From Proteiniphilum sp. UBA5267 (GTDB lineage: Bacteria; Bacteroidota; Bacteroidia; Bacteroidales; Dysgonomonadaceae): a DNA stretch of 20,975 bases. The stretch is taken from positions 24,222-45,196 of the forward strand of contig DHTF01000032.1 of the NCBI GenBank assembly GCA_002411515.1, written 5' to 3'. This document shows positions 1 through 7,447 of the stretch, one piece after another. The notes under the pieces were generated by a model. The model saw only the letters and a list, made by a program, of their open reading frames with translations, searched no databases and was not told where the DNA came from. Position numbers and translations under genes: made by a program. Position 1 is the first letter of the stretch. The number at the start of each line of letters is the position of its first letter.

Positions 1-480
1 CCGCTTGCTGTGACCGAGGTGAGTGTCCCTGCGGAAGATATTGTCATCGGTACCATCCTGCGTGCAGGTCTTCCTTTCCATCACGGAATGCTCAACTATT
101 TCGACGGTGCAGAAAACGCTTTTGTTTCGGCATACAGAAAGTACAGGGAGACTGGACATCAATCTTTCGACATCCACATCGAATACATTGCTTCTCCTTC
201 CATTGAGGGAAAAACGCTGATTCTCGCTGACCCGATGCTTGCCACCGGCAGCAGCATGGAACTCACTTACAGGGCGCTGCTCACAAAGGGAACTCCAGCG
301 CACATCCATATTGCCACCATCATTGCCAGCAGACAGGCCATCGACTATTGCAAGGCAAACTTTCCCGCAGATAAGACCACGATCTGGGCTGCAGCCATTG
401 ATCCGGAGTTGAACGAATCGGCTTACATTGTCCCCGGAATAGGTGATGCGGGTGACCTGGCATACGGTCAAAAAAGCTAA
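1..480 (+). CDS. upp: Uracil phosphoribosyltransferase, C-terminal part (5' end outside window)
   Basis: The reading frame is open from base 1, so about the first quarter of the protein lies outside the window; 159 codons are visible. The enzyme joins uracil to PRPP to give UMP, the salvage route for uracil in the cytoplasm. The visible part carries the PRPP-binding loop DPMLATGSSM and the C-terminal uracil-recognition segment PGIGDAGDLAYG, both hallmarks of the UPRTase family. The GTG at base 10 is an internal codon, not a start. The TAA stop (478-480) overlaps the stop of the convergent glycosyltransferase. A uracil permease at 8070-9272 supplies the same substrate but is in a separate transcription unit. 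Confidence 0.95.
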   Translation, partial: PLAVTEVSVPAEDIVIGTILRAGLPFHHGMLNYFDGAENAFVSAYRKYRETGHQSFDIHIEYIASPSIEGKTLILADPMLATGSSMELTYRALLTKGTPAHIHIATIIASRQAIDYCKANFPADKTTIWAAAIDPELNESAYIVPGIGDAGDLAYGQKS

Positions 481-1466
481 TCGTAGAATTTTTTATCAAA
501 AGCACGGAACTCATTCTGCTTCCTGACGAGACGACGCCAAGCCGCAGAGAGGAAACCGGTTCCGTAGCCTGTAGTTTGTACCCAGGCAGCCACAATGCTA
601 TAGGCTGCTACTTTCGCAGATCGGTGTAGTCGCATGGCATCTGCAAAAATAGCGAGGCTGTATAGGAAGGGTATGATCAGGAAGATCGGATAGCGCAGTG
701 AAAGCAGGAAGATCATCGCCATGCCGGTGACAAACATTGCGGGAAGAGCATGCACCATTTTCAGCGAACCTGGATGTGCCAGATGAAGGTTGATGCGCGC
801 AATGCCCGAGTTGTGTACCTGTTTAAAAAACTGTTTGAAGGTCGATCTCCTTTTATGATACACAAAGGCTTCGGGTATGAGTGCTGTACTGAATCCGGCT
901 TTCAGCAGACGAAGGCTGAAATCGATATCTTCACCAAACCGCATGGTGCCATAGCCACCTATGACATTGAATGCTTCCCGTGAAACTCCCAGGTTAAAAC
1001 TGCGGGGATGAAACTTGTCCATCGATTGCTTTTTTCCCCTGATACCGCCGGTCGTAAAGAAAGAGGTCATGGAGTAGTTTATCGCTTTCTGTATCGTCGT
1101 AAAAGAGGGTAAAGCCGCATCGGGTCCACCAAACGCATCTACGTAGTTCGTACTTAATGAACGGGAGACAGTTTCCATGTAGTGCGGTGGAATGATGCAG
1201 TCGGAATCAAAAAAAATCAAATAGCTATTTTTTGCCCTGGCAGCTCCCGCATTTCTGGAGAGTCCGGGTCCGGAATTGTCCTTCAGAAAATAGGTGATGT
1301 CGAGTCGGTCGTGATATTTTTCCACAACATCCTCGCTTTTGCGGGTAGAACCATCTTCCACGATGATCACTTCAAACTCCTTCATGGTCTGCTCGCACAG
1401 GCTTAAAAGCAGTTCGTTCACTTCTTCGGGACGGTTATAGAGTGGGATGATGATGGAGAATGACAT
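477..1466 (-). CDS. Family 2 glycosyltransferase, membrane associated
   Basis: A 329-residue GT-A fold glycosyltransferase that probably transfers a sugar from a nucleotide or lipid-linked donor onto an envelope glycan; acceptor and sugar cannot be read from the sequence. It opens with the typical SIIIPLYNRPEEV strand, has a nucleotide-binding VEDGS near residue 36, a metal-binding DSD at residues 87-89 in FFDSDC, and the catalytic-region motif GED at 178-180 followed by FSLRLLKAG. The last 90 residues contain two or three hydrophobic stretches (about 240-278 and 286-300), which suggest membrane attachment. The ATG start is supported by a TAGTTTTG -7 box 23 bases upstream. It stands alone on the minus strand, and its stop codon overlaps that of upp. 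Confidence 0.9.
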   Translation of the reverse strand: MSFSIIIPLYNRPEEVNELLLSLCEQTMKEFEVIIVEDGSTRKSEDVVEKYHDRLDITYFLKDNSGPGLSRNAGAARAKNSYLIFFDSDCIIPPHYMETVSRSLSTNYVDAFGGPDAALPSFTTIQKAINYSMTSFFTTGGIRGKKQSMDKFHPRSFNLGVSREAFNVIGGYGTMRFGEDIDFSLRLLKAGFSTALIPEAFVYHKRRSTFKQFFKQVHNSGIARINLHLAHPGSLKMVHALPAMFVTGMAMIFLLSLRYPIFLIIPFLYSLAIFADAMRLHRSAKVAAYSIVAAWVQTTGYGTGFLSAAWRRLVRKQNEFRAFDKKFYD

Positions 1467-1488
1467 GGTGCGCTTTTTTAAGTCGGTG

Positions 1489-1496
1489 CAAAACTA
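1489..1496 (-). promoter_or_regulatory. Likely -7 element of the glycosyltransferase gene
   Basis: Read on the minus strand this is TAGTTTTG, a match to the Bacteroidota -7 consensus TAnnTTTG, placed 23 bases before the ATG. No TTTG -33 element is seen at the expected spacing, so the promoter is only half supported. Confidence 0.45.
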
Positions 1497-1581
1497 GCAA
1501 TTTTATTTCGAATTCCGGCGAAAGTGTTGAAAGAGGAATGGGAACAAGGAATAAAAAACAGTTAAAAAAACAGTTAAAATG

Positions 1582-1612
1582 TTTGAATATTTAAAAAAAC
1601 AACTTACCTTTG
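1582..1612 (+). promoter_or_regulatory. Bacteroidota-type promoter (TTTG-N19-TACCTTTG)
   Basis: TTTG at 1582-1585 and TACCTTTG at 1605-1612 are separated by exactly 19 bases, the consensus arrangement for the main sigma factor of this phylum. Just upstream lie two copies of CAGTTAAAA (1559-1567 and 1571-1579) in an A-rich stretch, which may act as an UP-like element. It drives the lipoprotein and probably comM behind it. Confidence 0.85.
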
Positions 1613-1694
1613 TTCCTCTATTATTATTGGCACTTATATCGAACAGAAAGGTATGAAACCAAGAAGAATAGGATCGATAAAATCGGGTGGTATT

Positions 1695-2813
1695 ATGGTT
1701 ACGTGGTATAAAATATTAATCTATAGTTTCATTTTATGTAGCGCTATTTCTTGTCGGCATGAAGATGGGACATTTATCAAAGGGAGAATCACCAATCTGC
1801 AGTCTCCTTTTATACTTGCATCTTATTTGTCGGCCGACACGCTTACCATCGATACCATTACCACCGATAACAAAGGACGTTTCAGCTACAGGAGTCATAT
1901 TGATACACTGACCACCTTTTCGCTTTATCTGAACAACTACGAGAGTACCGCGGTTGTTTTCGCCAATAAGGGCGAGAAGATCCAGGTAGACGGCGATGCA
2001 AAGCTACCCGATCTCATCAAGGTAACCGGGAACGAAATAAACGACGACATAACCTCTTTTAAAACCAGCAATGTCGATTTGCTGACCCAACGTGGACAAT
2101 TGCTTATTCACCTGGGTAAAGAAAAAGAATCGGATACCGTCACCGGAAACTCGCTCACGATTCAGGATGAGCTTGTTCAGCTGAATCTGCTGAATCACGA
2201 ACTGACGCTGAAAGCGGAGGAATTCATCAAAGAACATCCAACACAATTATCGAGTCTGATTCTGATCAACAACTTTTTTACGAACAGCGACAATCCGCAG
2301 GCACTGGAAAGGGTGTTGGATTATATGCAGGGTGAGGTAGTGGAAACGCAATTTGCACAGAGACTGCGTTCCTATTCAAAGAAAATAAATCTTTCTGCAG
2401 AAGGTGCGCCCATGCCTTACTTCATGCTCAAAGACAAGGATGAGAAAGATGTTTATTCGCACGATTTTCAAGGAAAATACCTGCTTCTGTCGTTCGTTTC
2501 TACCGCAGGTGTTGAGTCGCGCGAGACGGTGTCATTGCTGAAAAATGCATACGCCAAAGTAAATAAAGACAGTGTGGCATTTGTCACTGTCTATATCGAT
2601 TCTGACATGTACCCCATTAACTATGCCGTAAACGATTCTATCCCCTGGGTCGTTGTTCCCGAGAAAAAAAGCTGGGGATCAGATATCGTAGAATCTCTCA
2701 ACGTCCAATTCATTCCGTTTAACATGTTAATTACCCCCGACGGCATCATCAAAGTGCGCAATCTGGCCGCCCAGGGAGTTGTGGATATGATTGGAAACAG
2801 GGGCGATAACTAA
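1695..2813 (+). CDS. Thioredoxin-fold lipoprotein without CXXC (DUF4369-like N-terminus)
   Basis: A 372-residue predicted lipoprotein of the cell envelope. A hydrophobic signal ends in SAISC with the lipidated cysteine at residue 20. Residues 25-100 look like the beta-rich DUF4369 domain common ahead of thioredoxin domains in Bacteroidota. A helical middle follows, then a thioredoxin/AhpC-TSA-like domain from about 238. At the place where redox-active relatives have WCxxC, this protein reads FVSTAGVESRE (267-277), so no disulfide chemistry is expected. The proline of the later IPFNML segment (about 341), in the cis-Pro position, is kept. An in-frame ATG at 1653 would add 14 basic residues; 1695 is preferred because it gives a normal signal peptide, but both lie after the predicted transcription start. 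comM follows 21 bases later. The precise role is unknown. Confidence 0.8.
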   Translation: MVTWYKILIYSFILCSAISCRHEDGTFIKGRITNLQSPFILASYLSADTLTIDTITTDNKGRFSYRSHIDTLTTFSLYLNNYESTAVVFANKGEKIQVDGDAKLPDLIKVTGNEINDDITSFKTSNVDLLTQRGQLLIHLGKEKESDTVTGNSLTIQDELVQLNLLNHELTLKAEEFIKEHPTQLSSLILINNFFTNSDNPQALERVLDYMQGEVVETQFAQRLRSYSKKINLSAEGAPMPYFMLKDKDEKDVYSHDFQGKYLLLSFVSTAGVESRETVSLLKNAYAKVNKDSVAFVTVYIDSDMYPINYAVNDSIPWVVVPEKKSWGSDIVESLNVQFIPFNMLITPDGIIKVRNLAAQGVVDMIGNRGDN

Positions 2814-2834
2814 GTATCACGCAATCTATGTTAC

Positions 2835-4373
2835 ATGCTGGTCAAGCTATTTGGAGCGGCTGTACAGGGTATCAACGCCACGCTCATAACCATTGAAGTA
2901 AACTGCTCGAGAGGTATCCGTTTTATGCTTGTGGGTCTGCCGGATACATCCGTCAAAGAAAGCCACGAAAGAATTGTCTCTGCAATCGAAGTCAACGGCC
3001 TGAAATTTCCTCGTCAACAGATTGTCATCAACATGTCTCCTGCCGACATCCGCAAGGAGGGATCGGCATACGACCTGCCATTGGCTATTGGTATCCTGGC
3101 TGCGTCGGGCGCGGTGAGCCCCGACTTGCTGAACGATTACGTGATGATGGGTGAGTTGTCGCTCGATGGCAGCATCCTCCCCCTCAGAGGAGCTTTGCCG
3201 ATTGCTATCATGGCAAAAGAGAATGGTTTCAAAGGCCTGATCGTACCCCTGGCCAATGCGAAGGAGGCTGCTGTAGTGGAGGGACTGGCTGTATTTGGGG
3301 TGAACAATATCAGCGAGGTTGTCGGCATGTGCAATGGACAACAGTTGCTTCAACGCATTGAGGTGGATGTGGAGCATGAGTTTCAGCAAGGACGCAACGT
3401 ATTCGATTTCGACTTCTCCGATGTAAAGGGACAGGAAAATGTGAAGCGGGCACTGGAGGTTGCTGCTGCCGGCGGGCATAACCTCATCATGGTGGGACCA
3501 CCCGGATCCGGCAAGTCGATGTTGGCCAAACGCATGCCGTCTATACTTCCGCCTTTTTCACTCGATGAGGCGCTAGAGACTACCCGCATTCACAGCGTGG
3601 CCGGTCAGATCGCTCTGAACAGATCGCTGATGACCCAAAGACCGTTCCGCTCACCGCACCACACCATCTCAGATGTGGCCATGGTAGGGGGCGGCTCTTA
3701 CCCGCAGCCGGGAGAGATTAGCCTGGCACATAACGGGGTGCTCTTTCTTGATGAACTGCCCGAGTTCAACCGGAATGTGTTGGAGGTTATGCGTCAACCA
3801 CTGGAGGACCGGAGAATCACCATCTCCCGGTCACGCTTCAGTGTAGATTACCCGGCCAGCTTCATGCTCGTAGCTGCCATGAACCCTTGTCCCTGTGGCT
3901 TTCACAATCATCCCGATAAGACATGTGTCTGTCCCCCCGGGGCGGTGCAGCGCTACCTCAACAAAATCTCAGGGCCTTTGCTGGATCGGATCGACATGCA
4001 AATTGAGATCACACCTGTGCCTTTTGATAAAATTGCCGACCAGTCTCAGGTTGAACATAGCGACGCTATTCGTCGTCGTGTGATGAAGGCAAGAGAGATA
4101 CAGATGCATCGTTTCCGGGACATAAAGGGTATCTATTGCAATGCCCAGATGACCAGCAAGATGTTGCATAAATATGTCTCCCCCGATAATGCCGGACTGA
4201 GTTTGCTGAAGAGTGCCATGGAGCGACTCTGTCTTTCGGCAAGGGCATATGATCGAATTCTCAAGGTATCGCGCACCGTGGCCGACCTGGAGGGCAGCGA
4301 ACAGATTAAACCGGCTCATCTGGCTGAGGCCATCAACTACCGAAACCTCGACAGAGAAAGTTGGGCGAGATAG
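2835..4373 (+). CDS. comM: YifB/ComM-family Mg-chelatase-like AAA+ ATPase
   Basis: A 512-residue cytoplasmic AAA+ protein. In naturally transformable bacteria ComM is a hexameric helicase that promotes branch migration during integration of incoming DNA; the family is also widespread in bacteria not known to be competent. Residues 1-175 form the Lon-protease-like ChlI domain (MLVKLFGAAVQGINA, then LVGLPDTSVKES). Walker A is GPPGSGKS (221-228) and Walker B is LFLDE (303-307). The family-specific GGGSYPQPGEISLAHNG precedes Walker B. A cysteine cluster C352, C354, C364, C366 matches the zinc-like element of the family. The C-terminal helical domain includes RAYDRILKVSRTVADLEG. It is probably cotranscribed with the lipoprotein upstream. 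It ends 27 bases from the convergent dnaX stop, with no clear terminator between. Confidence 0.93.
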   Translation: MLVKLFGAAVQGINATLITIEVNCSRGIRFMLVGLPDTSVKESHERIVSAIEVNGLKFPRQQIVINMSPADIRKEGSAYDLPLAIGILAASGAVSPDLLNDYVMMGELSLDGSILPLRGALPIAIMAKENGFKGLIVPLANAKEAAVVEGLAVFGVNNISEVVGMCNGQQLLQRIEVDVEHEFQQGRNVFDFDFSDVKGQENVKRALEVAAAGGHNLIMVGPPGSGKSMLAKRMPSILPPFSLDEALETTRIHSVAGQIALNRSLMTQRPFRSPHHTISDVAMVGGGSYPQPGEISLAHNGVLFLDELPEFNRNVLEVMRQPLEDRRITISRSRFSVDYPASFMLVAAMNPCPCGFHNHPDKTCVCPPGAVQRYLNKISGPLLDRIDMQIEITPVPFDKIADQSQVEHSDAIRRRVMKAREIQMHRFRDIKGIYCNAQMTSKMLHKYVSPDNAGLSLLKSAMERLCLSARAYDRILKVSRTVADLEGSEQIKPAHLAEAINYRNLDRESWAR

Positions 4374-4400
4374 AGAGCCGTGAAGTAGGAGTTTGTTTGA

Positions 4401-6179
4401 TCAACTCAGTTCCAGCCCGAATTCATCTGACAACTTTTGCAATGCCGGGTTCTGTTGCACCATTTCCTCGAATATCTCATGCGAGGTGAGTGGTTTTTTG
4501 ATGGCGTTGTCTTCTGCGATCCGGATGGTCATGGTAATCTCCCCGTTCTGCAACGTATCTCTGAGAAAGGATAGAATTACGAGGCTGTTGTCGGTGAGAT
4601 ACTGCTTGTTGAGTTCTGTGTTCACTTCCACTTCAAATAACACATCGCTCAGCATTCGTGGCAGGTAGAGCGACATGGTGTTTTTGAGCAGTACCTCCTC
4701 CTTTAGTGTGGCAGCATAAGATTTCCAGGCGGTAATCAGCTCATTCTCGGTGAAGAGGTTGGTTCCATTTTGCTGAACTTCTTCTTTGGCGAGGACAGTT
4801 TCTTCTTTTTGCATGCTTATAGAGGCAAGCGAAACCCCCATACCAGCCATGGACACATTTCTCCGTTTAAGAGTGGCTCGCTTTTCCAGCTCTTTCGCGG
4901 GTTGAGACTCCGTGTGAGGAGGTTCTTCCTCTTCTGGCTGCTCCGTGTTGTTCTCACGCTGGTGTTTTGCTGTTTCCTCAGCGGGTTTACGGGATGGAGG
5001 TGCTGCTGGTTCAGTTTGTGGGCCGTTCTTATGGGGTACTATCGGCTCAATAGTTTTTTTTTTTTCTTCATTTCCCATGTCGGGAACGGCCGTGAGTTGA
5101 CACAACTTGATCAGTGTCAGCTCCAGCAACAAGCGTTTGTTTTTGCTCAGTCGGTAGTTGAGATCACACTCGTTTGACAGTTCTATGGCGCGATATAGGA
5201 AACTATTGCTGCATTGCTGCGCCATGGCAATATATTTTTCCCGGATAGAAGCACCTACCTGAAAAAGCTCTGCCGTGGCCGGATCTTTACAAACCAGCAG
5301 GTCGCGAAAGTGTGAAGAGATGCCGCTGACGATATACTGTCCTTCAAATCCTCTGTTGAGAATATCGTTTAAAATAAGCAGGCTATTCACTACATCTCCC
5401 TTGAGGATGGCTTCGGAAAGCCTGAAGTAGTATTCATAATCCAACACGTTCAGGTTCTCGATTACTGCCTGATAGGTAATCTCTCCCCCTGTGTAGCTTA
5501 CCGTTTGGTCGAAGATGGAAAGTGCATCACGCATACCTCCGTCGGCTTTTTGCGCGATGATGTTGAGCGCCTCTACCTCGGTCTTTACCCCCTCCTCTTG
5601 TGCCACATACTCCAGATGTGACACGATGTCGCCAATGTGGATGCGGTTGAAATCGTACACCTGGCAGCGTGACAGAATAGTCGGGATGATTTTGTGTTTC
5701 TCCGTGGTAGCCAGAATGAAGATTGCGTGAGCCGGAGGCTCTTCCAGCGTTTTCAGGAATGAATTGAATGCAGCTTGTGAGAGCATGTGCACCTCATCGA
5801 TGATGTACACCTTGTATTTGCCAATCTGTGGCGGTACACGCACCTGGTCTATCAGGCTGCGGATGTCATCTACACTGTTGTTGGAGGCGGCATCCAACTC
5901 GTGAATGTTATATGACCGTTGTTCATTGAAGGCGACACACGACTCACATGCGTTGCATGCTTCGTTGTCGGCAGTCGGATTCAAACAGTTGATAGTTTTG
6001 GCAAAGATGCGTGCGCAGGTAGTTTTCCCCACACCACGCGGACCACTGAACAAATAGGCATGTGCCAGCTTACTGCCTGCAATGGCATTTTTCAGTGTGG
6101 TCGTGAGCGCTTCCTGACCGATGACTGATCGGAAGGTGGAGGGCCTGTATTTTCTTGCAGAGACAATGTAAGTATCCAT
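4401..6179 (-). CDS. dnaX: DNA polymerase III subunit gamma/tau
   Basis: This is the clamp-loader ATPase that loads the beta clamp, and in the tau form tethers the polymerase and helicase. The protein is 592 residues from the ATG at 6179; a TTG five codons upstream is less likely. Walker A is GPRGVGKT (46-53), the zinc site is C65, C75, C78 and C81, Walker B is IIDE (126-129), and the SRC motif is at 170-172. Domain III runs to about 366. A proline/glutamate-rich linker (about 376-440) leads to a tau-specific C-terminal domain (about 475-592). Codons 372-376 contain an uninterrupted A12 run in the mRNA (genomic T12 at 5054-5065). Slippage by one base in either direction leads quickly to a stop codon, which would make a 377- or 379-residue gamma-like protein. 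The frame is intact through the run, so the gene is not broken. Confidence 0.97.
   Translation of the reverse strand: MDTYIVSARKYRPSTFRSVIGQEALTTTLKNAIAGSKLAHAYLFSGPRGVGKTTCARIFAKTINCLNPTADNEACNACESCVAFNEQRSYNIHELDAASNNSVDDIRSLIDQVRVPPQIGKYKVYIIDEVHMLSQAAFNSFLKTLEEPPAHAIFILATTEKHKIIPTILSRCQVYDFNRIHIGDIVSHLEYVAQEEGVKTEVEALNIIAQKADGGMRDALSIFDQTVSYTGGEITYQAVIENLNVLDYEYYFRLSEAILKGDVVNSLLILNDILNRGFEGQYIVSGISSHFRDLLVCKDPATAELFQVGASIREKYIAMAQQCSNSFLYRAIELSNECDLNYRLSKNKRLLLELTLIKLCQLTAVPDMGNEEKKKTIEPIVPHKNGPQTEPAAPPSRKPAEETAKHQRENNTEQPEEEEPPHTESQPAKELEKRATLKRRNVSMAGMGVSLASISMQKEETVLAKEEVQQNGTNLFTENELITAWKSYAATLKEEVLLKNTMSLYLPRMLSDVLFEVEVNTELNKQYLTDNSLVILSFLRDTLQNGEITMTIRIAEDNAIKKPLTSHEIFEEMVQQNPALQKLSDEFGLELS
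5039..5065 (-). promoter_or_regulatory. Putative programmed slippage site in dnaX (A12 run plus out-of-frame stops)
   Basis: On the coding strand, GAAG is followed by twelve A residues and then CTATTGAG. Reading straight through gives EEKKKTIE. If one A is gained (or the ribosome slips -1), the frame becomes AAC TAT TGA, with the stop at 5047-5049. If one A is lost (or the ribosome slips +1), it becomes CTA TTG AGC CGA TAG, with the stop at 5039-5041. The run begins at codon 372, at the end of the conserved clamp-loader core. No convincing downstream hairpin or strong upstream Shine-Dalgarno-like stimulator was seen, so slippage by RNA polymerase, as known for Thermus dnaX, fits better than E. 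coli-type ribosomal frameshifting. The mechanism is inference. Confidence 0.6.
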
Positions 6180-6205
6180 GACTGAAACGAACAAATCGTA
6201 AATTA

Positions 6206-6213
6206 CAAAAGTA
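6206..6213 (-). promoter_or_regulatory. Likely -7 element of dnaX
   Basis: On the minus strand this reads TACTTTTG, a match to TAnnTTTG, 27 bases before the dnaX ATG. The -33 TTTG is not present at the usual spacing, so support is partial. Confidence 0.5.
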
Positions 6214-6234
6214 CGAAAAATATCGGTTTTTTAC

Positions 6235-6242
6235 TACCTTTA
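6235..6242 (+). promoter_or_regulatory. Possible -7 element of the DUF5106-type lipoprotein gene
   Basis: TACCTTTA differs from the TAnnTTTG consensus only at the last base and lies 27 bases before the ATG at 6269. No TTTG is found at the -33 position. It faces away from the dnaX promoter in the same 89-base gap. Confidence 0.35.
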
Positions 6243-6268
6243 CATCAAATTGAGACAAAGAGACCACT

Positions 6269-7243
6269 ATGAAGGATTTTACGCTCATTCTTGCCATCAT
6301 CGCCATCGCCATACTGGCCTTGATTTCTTGCTCCTCAAGTAAGAAGACTCAGGCAGACACACGCTCCGATGTTGCCTTAGCTCCGCAGACAATCGTGCCC
6401 GACACCTTCGTGTTGCCATTGATTCCGGAAGTCCTTACCGATCCCGGTGAACGGGCCGCCTATCTGCTTTCGCATTTTTGGGATCGTTTTGATTTCAGTG
6501 ACAGAGAACTGATTCAACGCCCCGAAATAACCGAACAGGCTTTTGTGGATTACATCAATATTTTACCTTCTGTATCCCGGGAAGAGGGCGATCGGTCACT
6601 GATGTATACCTTGGGAAAAGCAGCAAGTGATACCATGTTTTACAGACATTTTGCCACATTGTTCGAGAAATACTTTTATGACCCCAACTCTCCCTTTCGC
6701 AACGAAGAATATTACCTGCCCCTTCTGCAACAGTTTGTACAGTCGCCTCTTTTGCAAGAAGAAGTTGTTTCGCGGTATGCGTTTCAACTCGACATGGCAT
6801 TGAAGAATCGTATCGGACAAAAGAGCAACGATTTTCATTATACGCTTGAGTCGGGCTTAACCTTTTCCTTGTATGAATTGCAGAGTGAATATACGTTGCT
6901 CATGTTCTCCAACCCTGGATGCCCTACCTGTGAAGCCGTGATGGCACAACTAAACAGTTCGAAACCGCTGAACGATGCGTTGGCAATGAATACTACGTCC
7001 CGGACAATGCTTGCCATATTGAATCTCTATCCCGATGAGGATATAACAGCCTGGTTCTCCTATCTCCCACAGATGCCGGCGAGATGGATTAATGCATATG
7101 ATAAAGAGATGGAAATTACGCGAAAGAAACTCTATGATATCAAAGCGATTCCCACTCTTTACCTGTTGGACAAAGAGAAAAAAGTAATTTTGAAAGACAC
7201 TTCGATCGAAGCAATAGAGTCTTTCTTTTCCGTAGTACACTGA
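6269..7243 (+). CDS. DUF5106-type thioredoxin-like lipoprotein with CPTC active site
   Basis: A 324-residue predicted lipoprotein. The signal peptide ends in the lipobox LISC (lipid cysteine C21). Residues about 60-190 are helical and resemble DUF5106 (AAYLLSHFWDRFDFSD), a domain found ahead of thioredoxin domains in Bacteroidota. The C-terminal thioredoxin domain has a full active site, GCPTC with C218 and C221, and a cis-proline P295 in AIPTLYLLD. Thiol-disulfide exchange on the periplasmic face of an envelope membrane is therefore plausible; the substrate is unknown. It is the only one of the three thioredoxin-fold proteins in this window that keeps the catalytic cysteines. It is a single-gene unit, with its own promoter region facing away from dnaX and a strong terminator 14 bases after the stop. 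Confidence 0.85.
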   Translation: MKDFTLILAIIAIAILALISCSSSKKTQADTRSDVALAPQTIVPDTFVLPLIPEVLTDPGERAAYLLSHFWDRFDFSDRELIQRPEITEQAFVDYINILPSVSREEGDRSLMYTLGKAASDTMFYRHFATLFEKYFYDPNSPFRNEEYYLPLLQQFVQSPLLQEEVVSRYAFQLDMALKNRIGQKSNDFHYTLESGLTFSLYELQSEYTLLMFSNPGCPTCEAVMAQLNSSKPLNDALAMNTTSRTMLAILNLYPDEDITAWFSYLPQMPARWINAYDKEMEITRKKLYDIKAIPTLYLLDKEKKVILKDTSIEAIESFFSVVH

Positions 7244-7257
7244 TATATAGCTATATG

Positions 7258-7303
7258 CTTTCCTTCCAAATGTTAATTTTAACATTTGGAAGGAAAGTTT
7301 TTG
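7258..7303 (+). terminator. Rho-independent terminator after the CPTC lipoprotein
   Basis: Arms 7258-7276 and 7279-7297 form a perfect 19-base inverted repeat (CTTTCCTTCC ... GGAAGGAAAG) with almost no loop. TTTTTG follows directly. It separates this gene from the next thioredoxin-fold gene. Confidence 0.9.
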
Positions 7304-7336
7304 TTCAGAAATAGGACCGATTCAAAAAAGTAGACG

Positions 7337-7344
7337 TACTTTTG
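7337..7344 (+). promoter_or_regulatory. Likely -7 element of the small thioredoxin-fold gene
   Basis: TACTTTTG matches TAnnTTTG. Transcription would begin near 7351, leaving a leader of about 97 bases before the ATG at 7448. No TTTG is found 19 bases upstream. Confidence 0.55.
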
Positions 7345-7350
7345 CACACT

Positions 7351-7447
7351 GTATAGAGAGACTTTTAGTGAAAAGTCCCTAAAGTTAAGGGGTTTGGCAT
7401 CTGCGTGAAGCAACCGCCAAATCTGAGTAGTAACATAATATTTTTTT
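7351..7447 (+). promoter_or_regulatory. Structured 5' leader of unknown class
   Basis: The leader can fold into a small hairpin (ACTTTT 7361-7366 with AAAAGT 7371-7376), then a longer one: GGTTTGGC (7391-7398) pairs with GCCAAATC (7416-7423), enclosing TGC-GTGAA-GCA (7402-7412). CCC at 7377-7379 could compete by pairing with the GGGG at 7389-7392. The leader is long for this organism, whose other leaders here are mostly 10-30 bases. I could not assign it to a known riboswitch class; the loop GTGAAGCAACC recalls part of SAM-I RNAs, but the rest of that fold is absent. Confidence 0.4.

Noticed and set aside
2847..3479. A 210-codon open frame on the minus strand opposite comM.
   Set aside because: It is antisense to the conserved N-terminal domain of ComM, with no recognisable domain or promoter.
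5054..5065. The T12 run as a sequencing error or frameshift that breaks dnaX.
   Set aside because: The frame continues through the run into a plausible tau linker and C-terminal domain up to a normal stop, so a 12-base run is consistent with an intact gene.
7351..7447. SAM-I riboswitch in the leader.
   Set aside because: GTGAAGCAACC resembles one segment of the class, but the AAGGUGC-type P4 region and the P1 closing stem are missing, and the downstream gene has no methionine link.
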